15,564 nucleotides of DNA. It comes from Chloroflexota bacterium (GTDB lineage: Bacteria; Chloroflexota; Anaerolineae; Anaerolineales; Villigracilaceae). The DNA is taken from assembly GCA_016191985.1 (NCBI GenBank), contig JACPVB010000265.1, positions 1 through 15,564 of the forward strand. The letters are read 5' to 3'. Made by a program: the position numbers and the translations under genes. This document shows positions 6,965-14,636 of this stretch, one piece after another; position 1 is the stretch's first letter, and the number at the start of each line of letters is the position of its first letter. The notes beneath the pieces are model-generated. The model saw only the letters and a list, made by a program, of their open reading frames with translations, made no database searches and was not told where the DNA came from.

Positions 6965-9142
6965 ATGAATTTCAAAAAAATGCTCATTCTAGTTGGTGTG
7001 TTGATCGTTGTCGGCGCGGTTCTAGCAGCTTGCGGCGGCACTCCGACAACCGAGCCAACCACAGCAGCGACAGAAGCCCCTGTTGCTCCAATTCCAGACA
7101 CCCCCTATTTGGCTGAATGGCAAGGCTCCGCCCACAATGACATAGCCAGCGAACCGTTCCGCCATTGGGATGACGCCGCCGAGAACCCCGACGGTGTGCC
7201 CACCACCTGCGCCAAGTGCCATAGCAGCACAGGCTACCAGGATTATCTCGGCCTTGACGGTTCCGAAGCCAACAAAGTAGATGCCCCTGTCCCCGCGGCA
7301 GAAGCCCAGGGCATCGTATGCGTGGCTTGTCATAACGCCGGAACCATTTCCAAGACAACCGTCATGTTCCCCTCCGGTGTCGAGATCAAAGCCGGTGACG
7401 ATGTCCGTTGTATGGAATGTCATCAGGGTCGTGAGTCCAAGGTCAGCGTGGATGAATTCATCGCGCAATTTGGCGAAGATATTGACCCCGATGCCGTGCC
7501 CGCCCCCATCAAGAACGACCAGGGCAACGATGTCAAACTTGGTTTCCGCAATGTTCACTACTATGCCGCGGCTGCCACCCTCTATGGCAGCATGACCCAC
7601 GGCGGTTATGAATATGAAGGCCAGACCTACGACGCCAAGAATACCCATGTCGAAGGCTATGACTCCTGCACGGGTTGTCACAACCCCCACACGCTTGAAG
7701 TAAAAGTTGACCAGTGCGCCTTCTGCCATGAAGGCGTTGCAACTGTGGATGACCTCAAGGACATCCGCATGGTCTCCTCCGCCCCTGATTATGATGGCGA
7801 TGGCAATGTGGAAGAAGGCATGTACTATGAGATCCAGGGCCTGCAGGAAACCCTCATGGCCGAGATCACAAAGTACGCTACTGCCACGGCTGGCGCTGAG
7901 ATCAAGTACGATGAAGCGACCTACCCCTACTTCATGGGCGCCGATGGCAAAGCCTATGGCAACTGGACGCCCCGCCTGCTCAAGGCTGCCTACAACTACC
8001 AGGTATCCCTCAAGGATCCCGGTGCGTTTGCCCACGGCAACAAGTACATCGTTCAATTGTTGTTCGATTCAATCGCCGATCTCGGCGGTGACACCAGCAC
8101 CCTCGCCCGCACCGATGCCGGTCACTTTGCCGGCGACACCCTGCCCTTCCGCGATTGGGATTTCGACAACGATGGCAATCCTCTCTACACAGTACCTTTT
8201 GGTTGTGTAAAATGCCATACTGCCCAAGGTCTGCCTACCTTCCTTAAGGACGGCGGCACCACAGTTGTGACCTCCAATGGCACAACCTCCACCACCGGCG
8301 TTCAATCCATGCCCTCCAGCAATGGCTTCATGTGCTCCACGTGCCATAATGAAGAAGCCTGGCCCGAGCGCTATGCGGTCAATTCCGTTGTCTTCCCCAG
8401 TGGCAAGACCGTCAGCTTCGGCGGACAGGATGCCGATGGCAACTTTGTGGCCGATGACTCCAACATTTGTATTGCCTGCCATCAGGGACGTGAATCCACC
8501 ACCAGTGTGAACAACGCCCTCAAAGGCAAAGATGCGGATGTGGTTGACGCAAAGATCCGCTTCAAGAACATCCACTACTTCGCAGCGGGCGCTACCATCT
8601 TCGGCGGTGAAGTACAAGGCGCCTACCAGTACGAAGGTAAGGAATATGTGGGCCAGAACATGCACGCCGACGAAAATGGCAAGATGAACAAGTGCCAGGA
8701 CTGTCACGATGTCCATGCCCTCGAACCCAAGGTCGAAGCCTGCGAAACCTGCCACGACACCACAGACCCAGCCGTCATCCGTGAAACCGATGTGGATTAC
8801 GATGGCGATGGCGATGTGACCGAAGGCATCAAGGGTGAAGTTGATACGCTTGCGGAAGCCCTCTATGCCCAGCTTCAGACCTACGCGGCTGCAAACGGCG
8901 GAGAACTCACCTACGATGCAGCTTCATACCCCTATTTCTATGGCGCTGACGGCAAATCCTACGCAACATGGACTCCCCGCCTGCTCCGCGCTGCCTTCAA
9001 CTATCAATACACCCAGAAGGACCCAGGCGTTTACGTGCACAATCCCAAGTACATCATCCAGATCCTGATCGACTCGATTGAAGATCTCGGTGGTAATGTG
9101 AGCACCTACACACGCCCGGAAATTCCAGCCCCGGCTGAGTAA
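6965..9142 (+). CDS. Decahaem c-type cytochrome lipoprotein with internal duplication
   Basis: 725 residues. The signal ends in the lipobox VLAAC (Cys23), followed by a Thr/Pro/Ala linker, so the protein is exported and lipid-anchored. Ten CXXCH haem sites start at residues 82, 119, 149, 235, 251, 414, 457, 502, 577 and 593. Sites 6-10 repeat sites 1-5 at an offset of 332-353 residues, and the flanks repeat too: CHQGRES, YPYF-GADGK, TWTPRLL/NWTPRLL and KYI-QLL-DSI-DLGG. Each half has a calcium-loop-like DYDGDG (residues 275 and 611). The start is set by AAAAGGAG 6-7 nt before the ATG. It has its own promoter and terminator, so it can be expressed apart from the cytochrome genes that follow. 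I do not recognise a named family. A role as surface electron carrier is inferred from the lipid anchor, haem count and neighbours. Confidence 0.93.
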   Translation: MNFKKMLILVGVLIVVGAVLAACGGTPTTEPTTAATEAPVAPIPDTPYLAEWQGSAHNDIASEPFRHWDDAAENPDGVPTTCAKCHSSTGYQDYLGLDGSEANKVDAPVPAAEAQGIVCVACHNAGTISKTTVMFPSGVEIKAGDDVRCMECHQGRESKVSVDEFIAQFGEDIDPDAVPAPIKNDQGNDVKLGFRNVHYYAAAATLYGSMTHGGYEYEGQTYDAKNTHVEGYDSCTGCHNPHTLEVKVDQCAFCHEGVATVDDLKDIRMVSSAPDYDGDGNVEEGMYYEIQGLQETLMAEITKYATATAGAEIKYDEATYPYFMGADGKAYGNWTPRLLKAAYNYQVSLKDPGAFAHGNKYIVQLLFDSIADLGGDTSTLARTDAGHFAGDTLPFRDWDFDNDGNPLYTVPFGCVKCHTAQGLPTFLKDGGTTVVTSNGTTSTTGVQSMPSSNGFMCSTCHNEEAWPERYAVNSVVFPSGKTVSFGGQDADGNFVADDSNICIACHQGRESTTSVNNALKGKDADVVDAKIRFKNIHYFAAGATIFGGEVQGAYQYEGKEYVGQNMHADENGKMNKCQDCHDVHALEPKVEACETCHDTTDPAVIRETDVDYDGDGDVTEGIKGEVDTLAEALYAQLQTYAAANGGELTYDAASYPYFYGADGKSYATWTPRLLRAAFNYQYTQKDPGVYVHNPKYIIQILIDSIEDLGGNVSTYTRPEIPAPAE
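7157..8110 (+). repeat. First five-haem half of the decahaem lipoprotein
   Basis: Codons 65-382, beginning FRHWDD and ending STLAR. It aligns from end to end with the second half (8147-9115) and holds haem sites 1-5. The similarity is plain at protein level but the DNA has diverged, so the duplication is old. Confidence 0.85.
8147..9115 (+). repeat. Second five-haem half of the decahaem lipoprotein
   Basis: Codons 395-717, beginning FRDWDF and ending STYTR, with haem sites 6-10. Compared with the first half there is an insertion of about 11-15 residues between haems 7 and 8, which accounts for the changing offset. Confidence 0.85.
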
Positions 9143-9160
9143 GATAGTTTCTCGTACGAA

Positions 9161-9196
9161 AAAGATGGCGGGTAGAAATATCCGCCATCTTTTTTT
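9161..9196 (+). terminator. Rho-independent terminator of the decahaem gene
   Basis: GATGGCGG (9164-9171) pairs with CCGCCATC (9182-9189) over a 10-nt loop, extended by AAAAA/TTTTT, and ends in a run of seven T. It starts 19 nt after the stop codon and separates this gene from the next cytochrome operon. Confidence 0.9.
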
Positions 9197-9236
9197 ATCT
9201 CTTATAATCACACCAAATAAATGATATTTAGCACTG

Positions 9237-9284
9237 TGTCATCATGACAACCCCACGTAGAATTGGGGCAATTACCCCATGACA
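9237..9284. promoter_or_regulatory. Cluster of palindromes upstream of the nonahaem operon
   Basis: TGTCAT-C-ATGACA (9237-9249) is a perfect odd palindrome. It is followed by CCCC (9251-9254), GGGG (9265-9268) and CCCC (9275-9278), where GGGG can pair with either CCCC block; GGGGCAATTACCCC is itself almost palindromic. CATGACA recurs at 9278-9284. This is likely operator or RNA-switch-like structure, about 110-160 nt before the predicted transcription start. No protein can be named. Confidence 0.4.
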
Positions 9285-9383
9285 TTGCGCAGGTTCGCAT
9301 TGTTAGTAAACTGAAATTCTAATTTTTGCCCGCAATTTTCTGCAAGAGGTTTACTTGATTATGAGACAAGCGATATTTGGGAA

Positions 9384-9389
9384 TATAAT
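9384..9389 (+). promoter_or_regulatory. -10 box of the nonahaem cytochrome operon
   Basis: A perfect TATAAT lies 42 nt before the ATG at 9432. A fitting -35 is lacking: TTGATT (9355-9360) is 23 nt away and TGAGAC (9362-9367) only weakly matches at 16 nt. A missing -35 would suit an activator-dependent promoter. Confidence 0.5.
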
Positions 9390-9431
9390 ACAGAAATTGT
9401 CCGAATTCCGAATTTTAATAAGGAGAGTGTG

Positions 9432-10592
9432 ATGCACTACAGAATAATGTCTCGCCCGCCTCACATCTGGATCATAAGCCTGCTTCTCGGCCTCGGGCTT
9501 TTAACCTTCGCCCTGGCTTTTCTCGCTTCGCCCGCCCAGGCAGCGCCCTCCTATCAGGAGGATAAACCCTCCAATGACTTTTGTCTGGCCTGCCATCAAG
9601 AGGAAGGGATCGATAAAACCCTGGGCAGCGAATCCCTGCCCGTCACCATCAACCCAACCCAATTTGGGCTGTCAGTTCACAGCGAAGAAGGAATCGCCTG
9701 TGTCGACTGTCATACCGACATCAGCGACTATCCCCATCCCGATGTAAAAGTTAAAAACACGCGCGACTTTACCCTGAGTTTCCTCGAAACCTGCAAGGAA
9801 TGTCACGAGGAACAATACACAAACGTGCACGACAGCGTCCACCAGCGCGCATTTGACGAGGGCAACAAAAACGCCGCCGTCTGCATGGACTGTCATAACC
9901 CGCACACCCAAACCCGTCTCACGGGCACAACCAGCGGCGAACTCACATCCTCCGCGCGCCTGGAAATCCCCGAAACCTGCGCCCAATGCCATGCCGACAT
10001 TTATGACGCATACAAAACCAGTGTACATGGCAATGCGCTGACGCAGGAAGGCAATACCGACGTCCCCACCTGTATTGATTGCCACGGCGTACATAACATT
10101 CAAGACCCAACCACCGTCACCTTCCATAACAGTACGCCCGCCCTGTGCGCCGAATGCCACACCGACTCGGCCATCATGGATAAGTATGGAATCTCCACAA
10201 ACGTTATCAATTCCTACGTGACGGATTTCCACGGCTCCACCGTCAAGCTCTTTGAAGAACAATTCCCCGGCCAGCCCACCAACAAACCAGTCTGCACCGA
10301 CTGCCACGGCATACACGACATTGGCAAAGTGAACAATGCCGAAACGGGCGTAGCCCTGCGCGAAAACCTGCTCGTCAAATGTCAGCGCTGTCACCCGGAT
10401 GCCACTGCCAACTTCTCCGCCGCATGGATGAGCCACTACGAGCCCAGCCCCGAACATTACCCCATCGTGTACTACGTCAATCTCTTTTATAAAATTTTCA
10501 TCCCCACCGTGCTTGGCGGTATGATCTTCTTCGTCCTCACCGATATTTACAGGCGCATAGTCAACCGCGCGAAAGGAGTAAAGCATTCATGA
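9432..10592 (+). CDS. Nonahaem c-type cytochrome with C-terminal membrane anchor
   Basis: 386 residues from the ATG at 9432; AGGAG (9421-9425) is 6 nt upstream, better than for the GTG at 9429. A signal helix (about residues 11-36) ends in SPAQA. Nine CXXCH sites begin at residues 51, 90, 121, 151, 183, 214, 239, 288 and 317. Near the C-terminus a single membrane helix (IFIPTVLGGMIFFVL) is followed by a basic tail, so the haem domain sits outside the membrane. The stop overlaps the start of the cytochrome b gene as ATGA, pointing to tight co-translation and a complex. Nine c haems next to a FdnI/HydC-like cytochrome b match the two domains fused in Geobacter CbcL. The likely job is to take electrons from the b-type subunit and pass them outward. 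Octahaem or NrfA-type enzymes are less likely because no CXXCK or long catalytic domain is seen. Confidence 0.9.
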   Translation: MHYRIMSRPPHIWIISLLLGLGLLTFALAFLASPAQAAPSYQEDKPSNDFCLACHQEEGIDKTLGSESLPVTINPTQFGLSVHSEEGIACVDCHTDISDYPHPDVKVKNTRDFTLSFLETCKECHEEQYTNVHDSVHQRAFDEGNKNAAVCMDCHNPHTQTRLTGTTSGELTSSARLEIPETCAQCHADIYDAYKTSVHGNALTQEGNTDVPTCIDCHGVHNIQDPTTVTFHNSTPALCAECHTDSAIMDKYGISTNVINSYVTDFHGSTVKLFEEQFPGQPTNKPVCTDCHGIHDIGKVNNAETGVALRENLLVKCQRCHPDATANFSAAWMSHYEPSPEHYPIVYYVNLFYKIFIPTVLGGMIFFVLTDIYRRIVNRAKGVKHS

Positions 10593-11440
10593 ACAAGGTT
10601 ACTCAAGCTTATATCCGTTTCCCGCTTGCGCGCCGCATCGAACACTGGATCATGATGCTTTCTTTTGTGACGCTCGGCTTAACCGGCGTTCCTCAAAAAT
10701 TTGCCACTTCCAATATTTCCCTGTCCATCATTCAGGCGCTTGGCGGCATTGAAACACTACGCACCATCCACCACACCGCCGCCATTATCATGATGTTCGG
10801 CACGGCCTGGCACATCCTCGTGATGGGATACAGCGTCTTCGTCCTCAGGGACAAAATGTCCATGCTGCCCTCCTTGCAGGATGCAAAAGACGGTTTGCAA
10901 GCCTTGCTATACAACCTCGGGTTTGCAAAAACCTACCCACAAATGGGACGTTACACTTTTGAAGAAAAAATGGAATATTGGGCCTTCGTTTGGGGCGCGG
11001 CTGTGATGGGGTTGACCGGCTTCCTCATGTGGAACCCGATCACCGCCACTCAATATTTACCCGGCGAATTCGTCCCTGCCGCCAAGGCCGCGCATGGCGG
11101 CGAAGCCGTGCTGGCTGTGCTGGCCATCATCGTCTGGCATATGTACGGCGTGCACATTAAACGCTTCAACAAAGCCATGTTCAACGGCAAAATAACCGAG
11201 AATGAAATGCTGCACGAGCATCCCCTCGAATTGGCGGATATCAAAGCCGGGATCGCAGACCGCAGACCCGATGCGGCGACTCTCCGCAAGCGTCAGATGA
11301 TCTACTACCCCATCGCCGCCATCCTGACCGTTGCCATGCTCGGCGGAATCTACGGCTTTATCAACACTGAAGAAACCGCACTCACCACCATCCCGCCCAT
11401 CACTGAAACCGCGCCGCAAGACTCTGGTACAACACCGTAA
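10589..11440 (+). CDS. Cytochrome b, formate dehydrogenase gamma / HydC-like (quinol-side subunit)
   Basis: 283 residues. Four membrane helices carry the histidines expected for two b haems: His19 (RRIEHWIMM), His61/His62 (RTIHHTAAI), His75 (AWHILVMG), His169 (AAHGGEAV), His184 and His189 (VWHMYGVHIKRF). A fifth hydrophobic stretch (MIYYPIAAILTVAMLGGIYG) precedes a Thr/Pro-rich tail. This is the FdnI/HydC type of the cytochrome b561 superfamily, which exchanges electrons between membrane quinones and an external partner. The partner is almost surely the preceding nonahaem cytochrome, given the 4-nt overlap. No dehydrogenase or hydrogenase catalytic gene is near, which favours a quinol-oxidising role. 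A 12-bp hairpin follows. Confidence 0.88.
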   Translation: MNKVTQAYIRFPLARRIEHWIMMLSFVTLGLTGVPQKFATSNISLSIIQALGGIETLRTIHHTAAIIMMFGTAWHILVMGYSVFVLRDKMSMLPSLQDAKDGLQALLYNLGFAKTYPQMGRYTFEEKMEYWAFVWGAAVMGLTGFLMWNPITATQYLPGEFVPAAKAAHGGEAVLAVLAIIVWHMYGVHIKRFNKAMFNGKITENEMLHEHPLELADIKAGIADRRPDAATLRKRQMIYYPIAAILTVAMLGGIYGFINTEETALTTIPPITETAPQDSGTTP

Positions 11441-11448
11441 ACTGGTCA

Positions 11449-11485
11449 AGTCAGATGCGTCCAAACAGGACTAACGCATCTGACT
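11449..11485 (+). terminator. Hairpin between the cytochrome b and NapC-like genes
   Basis: AGTCAGATGCGT (11449-11460) and ACGCATCTGACT (11474-11485) form a perfect 12-bp stem with a 13-nt loop. It is followed by CTGTTTTCTC, a weak T-tract. It may terminate partly or protect the upstream mRNA. No clear new promoter lies between it and the next start at 11529. Confidence 0.65.
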
Positions 11486-11528
11486 CTGTTTTCTCAAAAA
11501 TTTCAAACGTGTAATCCTGGAGGGCATA

Positions 11529-13223
11529 ATGAAATTTCGTGAAAGGCTAAACAAGTTTTTCTTCCCCGCGCCTGATTCACCGCGCTGGCTCCTGCTGCTG
11601 CCCTACGTCACGCTGATCGTTTTTGCAGTTGTCGCCGTGTTCGGCGGGGTCTATACGTGGGAATATACCAATTCAAATCAGTTCTGCGGCACGGCCTGCC
11701 ATACCATGCCCCCGCAAAACGCGGCATTCCAGGAATCCCCGCATTCCAACGTCACCTGCGAAGAATGCCATATTGGCCGGGCCTCCTTTGTGGACCAGGC
11801 CATGCGCAAGACCCAGGGCATCAAGGAATCCTATTACGAGATATTCAAACTCTACGAATATCCCATCCGCGCCAAAGCCCTGCGCCCTTCGCTGCAAACC
11901 TGCGAAAAATGCCACCGCCCCGAAACATTCTCCGATGACAGCCTGCGGCGGATTTACCATTATGCGGATGATCTCGAAAACACCGTATCCAGCATCTATC
12001 TCATCATGAAAACCGGCGGCGGGGACGCACGCACCGGCAATGCGCGTGGAATACACTGGCATATTGCCAGCAAGGTGATGTACTACTCGAACGACGAGCT
12101 AAGCCAGGAAATCCCCTACGTGCGTGTGTACAACGAAGACGGCACATATACCGAGTACACCGACATTGAGTCGGGGTTCGACCCATCCACGATGGATGAA
12201 AGCAAACTGAAACAGATGGACTGCATCACCTGCCATAACCGTGTGACGCATACGTTTGATATCCCGTCCAATTCTGTGGATGAAGCCATGGCAAACGGCC
12301 GGATTGACCCGTCCATTCCGCTTATCCATGTAAAGGCGGTGAACGTCCTCACTGCGGAATATGCAACGCGTGAAGAAGCCGTGAAGGCTATTGCCGGCAT
12401 AGAAGAGGATTACAGAAGCAACCTGTTTGATTATTACAGCCAGAATGGTGAAAAGATTCAAAAAGCCGTGGCTGAAATCCAGACTATTTATGACCGCACG
12501 GTCTTCCACGACCAGAAAATTGACTGGGCGACATACCCGAACAATCTCGGCCATATCGATTCGCCCGGCTGTTTCCGCTGCCATGACGGCAAGCACTTGA
12601 ATGAAAACGACGAAGCCGTCCGTCTTGAGTGCAATATTTGCCATGCCGTCCCTGTGGTGGTAGCCGCCGATGATTTCATCACCAACATCGAGATCAGCAA
12701 CGGCCCCGAACCTGAGACGCATCTGAACCCGAACTGGATCAGTATGCACAACCAGGCCATCGGCCCATCCTGCTCGAACTGCCACGATACAAAAGACCCC
12801 GGCGGCACAAGCAATACATCATTTTGCTCGAACAGTGCCTGCCATGGCAATGTATTTACATACGCAGGTTTTGACGCGCCCGCCCTGCGCGAGATCATCA
12901 AGAGCCAGTTGCCGCCCCCGGAACCCGCGCCTGAAGTGCCCACGCTGACCGGTGACCCGACGTATGAAAATTACATCGGCGCTTTGTTCACGATCAAATG
13001 CACCGGCTGCCATACAGCGGGTGAAGCCGCACCAGAGGGACTTGATCTCTCCACGTACGACGCCATATTCAAAGGCAGCGATAATGGCCCTGTCATCATC
13101 TCCGGTGACTCGGCGAACAGTTTGCTAATTCAAGTTCAGTCTGTGGATCACTTCGTCAACTTTACGAATGAGGAGTTGAACAATGTGATTAAGTGGATTG
13201 ATGATGGTGTACCGGAGAAGTGA
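11529..13223 (+). CDS. NapC/NirT-like membrane multihaem cytochrome with C-terminal cytochrome c domain
   Basis: 564 residues; GGAGG lies 7-8 nt before the ATG. One N-terminal membrane helix (about residues 19-42) is followed by FCGTACHTM, the NapC/NrfH-type first haem with a Met two after the His, but spaced CX3CH (residues 53-58). Seven CXXCH sites begin at 77, 125, 232, 348, 368, 415 and 491, and a CX4CH (CSNSACH) at 433-439, so up to nine haems. Between haems 4 and 5 is a ~110-residue helical insert without haem. A proline-rich hinge (PPPEPAPEVP) leads to a separate monohaem domain (CTGCH, then LSTYD, GDSANSLL and NVIKWIDDG) of the planctomycete-type cytochrome c kind. NapC-like proteins oxidise quinol; this one resembles Geobacter ImcH in general plan, with an added terminal haem domain. 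Confidence 0.88.
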   Translation: MKFRERLNKFFFPAPDSPRWLLLLPYVTLIVFAVVAVFGGVYTWEYTNSNQFCGTACHTMPPQNAAFQESPHSNVTCEECHIGRASFVDQAMRKTQGIKESYYEIFKLYEYPIRAKALRPSLQTCEKCHRPETFSDDSLRRIYHYADDLENTVSSIYLIMKTGGGDARTGNARGIHWHIASKVMYYSNDELSQEIPYVRVYNEDGTYTEYTDIESGFDPSTMDESKLKQMDCITCHNRVTHTFDIPSNSVDEAMANGRIDPSIPLIHVKAVNVLTAEYATREEAVKAIAGIEEDYRSNLFDYYSQNGEKIQKAVAEIQTIYDRTVFHDQKIDWATYPNNLGHIDSPGCFRCHDGKHLNENDEAVRLECNICHAVPVVVAADDFITNIEISNGPEPETHLNPNWISMHNQAIGPSCSNCHDTKDPGGTSNTSFCSNSACHGNVFTYAGFDAPALREIIKSQLPPPEPAPEVPTLTGDPTYENYIGALFTIKCTGCHTAGEAAPEGLDLSTYDAIFKGSDNGPVIISGDSANSLLIQVQSVDHFVNFTNEELNNVIKWIDDGVPEK

Positions 13224-13240
13224 TGAGTTCGTGGGTGACA

Positions 13241-13280
13241 CAGGTAAACAGGTACACGGGTAAACAAGTAAACAGGTAAT
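13241..13280. repeat. Five degenerate 8-bp tandem repeats, left of the terminator
   Basis: The units are CAGGTAAA, CAGGTACA, CGGGTAAA, CAAGTAAA and CAGGTAAT with no spacers. They start 18 nt after the NapC-like stop codon. Inverted relatives lie on the other side of the terminator. Confidence 0.8.
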
Positions 13281-13299
13281 AGAGGTTTACACAGCATAA

Positions 13300-13335
13300 G
13301 TAAAAAGAGTCGCCCATACGGGCGACTCTTTTTAC
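13300..13335. terminator. Bidirectional terminator between the two converging electron-transfer operons
   Basis: GTAAAAAGAGTCGCCC (13300-13315) and its exact complement (13320-13335) form a perfect 16-bp stem with an ATAC loop. The stem provides an A5/T5 tract on either strand, so it ends both transcripts. Confidence 0.93.
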
Positions 13336-13364
13336 GTGTCTACGTGTCTACATGTTTACTTGCC
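13333..13364. repeat. Four degenerate 8-bp tandem repeats, right of the terminator
   Basis: Units TACGTGTC, TACGTGTC, TACATGTT and TACTTGCC. Their reverse complements (GTAGACAC, AACATGTA-type) share the GTAnACAn pattern of the left block. TGTTTACTTG (13353-13362) is the exact complement of CAAGTAAACA (13265-13274). Confidence 0.7.
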
Positions 13365-13372
13365 CACTTCCC

Positions 13373-14635
13373 CTACGCCTTCACCGTTTCATCAGTTGTT
13401 GCATACACGGTCTCATGCTCTTCGCTTGTCAGGCGGTGGTCCACAACCCGCAGATATTTCACGCCAAGCGAAAAGGCCAGTAAACCGTAGGCGATGATTC
13501 CCAGCCCAGCCGCCCATTCCACGAGGGACGGGGTGTAGGAAGTGTAGGAGATCACCGCTTCGCCGGGCAGGTACGAGATGACTGCGAGCAAACCGACGAT
13601 GTTCGTATCGAAGCGGAAGGCCACCACGCCGCCCACGATCATCGCCAGGCCGAGCATCCGCCAAAAGGGAGAGTAACGCATGGGTCGGTAGAGCAGGATG
13701 AAGGTCGGAAGAAGCGCACCGAAGATCATCTCGCCGAACCAGAAATTGAAGGAGAGAGTCCCTTTGGTGAGAATTTCAAATGCTTCCGTGCGTCCAGGTT
13801 CGTAGGTATAGGTTTGGGCAAGCCAATCCCAGAAGCGCCAGTACAGATAGCCGATCATCAAGTAGCCGAGGAAGTGAGCCAGGCGTTCGACGAGGATGTC
13901 GTTGACTTTGGCTTTGGAGGTAAATCTGGCCGAAAGCATGGACGCAAGCAAGGTCAATGCAATCCCGCCGAGGATAGCCGAGAACATGAACAACACCGAC
14001 ATTTCAGGCTTGTACCAAATGGGGCGCGCCTTGATGACGCCATACATCGCGCCAAGCGAAGATTGATGCAGACTCGAAAGGCCCAGCCCGATGATGGCAA
14101 GCACAGGCGCGTAGTGATGGACTTTTTCCATTTTCTGCGCGAGGCGCGGATATTTATTGCGAAGCCACTCAAAGGACGCGAAGATGGGCATGGTTTCAAA
14201 GACCAGCACAGTGAGGTAGAGGATGACGCACATGGTCACTTCCCACATCAGGGAGTGTGTGTTCCAGAACACCAGCGCCTTCCAAAAACGGTCAGGACGA
14301 CCAATATCGAGGACAAGCGCCAGCATGGCCATGGTGTAACCGATGAGGCCGACAAATGTGGCCGTGCGCGCAATGGGGGCGTAGCGTTTGAGACCAAAGA
14401 GATATACACCCGCGCACAAGCTGAATGCGCCTGCGCTCACCGCAATGGACGAGAGGTCAATTGTGATCCACAAACCCCAGGGGACGATGTCGGTGAGGTT
14501 GGTGATGGAAAGGCCATACCAGAAGATAGAAAGACCTGCTACCAAAGCCACCGCCAAAAGCACTCCAAGGAAAGCGAGCCACATGCCCCACGGGGTTGTA
14601 ATGTTCTCACGAATGGTTTTCATGATCGTTTTCAT
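13373..14635 (-). CDS. NrfD/HybB-like integral membrane subunit
   Basis: 420 residues from the ATG at 14635. An ATG at 14650 is in frame, but GGAGGG lies between the two, just before 14635, and so decides the start. The ferredoxin stop (14639-14637) is one base away, so translation is coupled. About ten hydrophobic segments are seen, with the NrfD-superfamily features PWGLWITIDLSSIAVSAGAF, DIGRPDRFWKALVFWN, HSLMWEVTMC and HHYAPVLAIIGLGLSSLHQSSLG (given in parts). The length fits HybB/Qrc/ActC-type members rather than the shorter NrfD. It binds no cofactor itself and provides a quinone site, working with the Fe-S protein encoded upstream. The long plus-strand frame across it is a shadow. Confidence 0.92.
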   Translation of the reverse strand: MKTIMKTIRENITTPWGMWLAFLGVLLAVALVAGLSIFWYGLSITNLTDIVPWGLWITIDLSSIAVSAGAFSLCAGVYLFGLKRYAPIARTATFVGLIGYTMAMLALVLDIGRPDRFWKALVFWNTHSLMWEVTMCVILYLTVLVFETMPIFASFEWLRNKYPRLAQKMEKVHHYAPVLAIIGLGLSSLHQSSLGAMYGVIKARPIWYKPEMSVLFMFSAILGGIALTLLASMLSARFTSKAKVNDILVERLAHFLGYLMIGYLYWRFWDWLAQTYTYEPGRTEAFEILTKGTLSFNFWFGEMIFGALLPTFILLYRPMRYSPFWRMLGLAMIVGGVVAFRFDTNIVGLLAVISYLPGEAVISYTSYTPSLVEWAAGLGIIAYGLLAFSLGVKYLRVVDHRLTSEEHETVYATTDETVKA

Positions 14636-14636
14636 G

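Noticed and set aside
7022..8056. Long minus-strand frame (344 codons) opposite the decahaem gene
   Set aside because: Shadow of the cytochrome: its valine/glycine-rich sequence follows from the complement of the real codons, and no start signal is present.
9354..9370. FNR-like box CTTGATTATGAGACAAG near the nonahaem promoter
   Set aside because: The half-sites are one base too far apart (TTG-N9-CAA) and the right half lacks ATCAA; too weak to list as a site.
9672..10586. Minus-strand frame (304 codons) opposite the nonahaem gene
   Set aside because: Shadow; the plus strand carries nine CXXCH sites, signal and anchor.
13241..13364. CRISPR array
   Set aside because: The units are 8 bp, degenerate and without spacers, and no cas genes are near.
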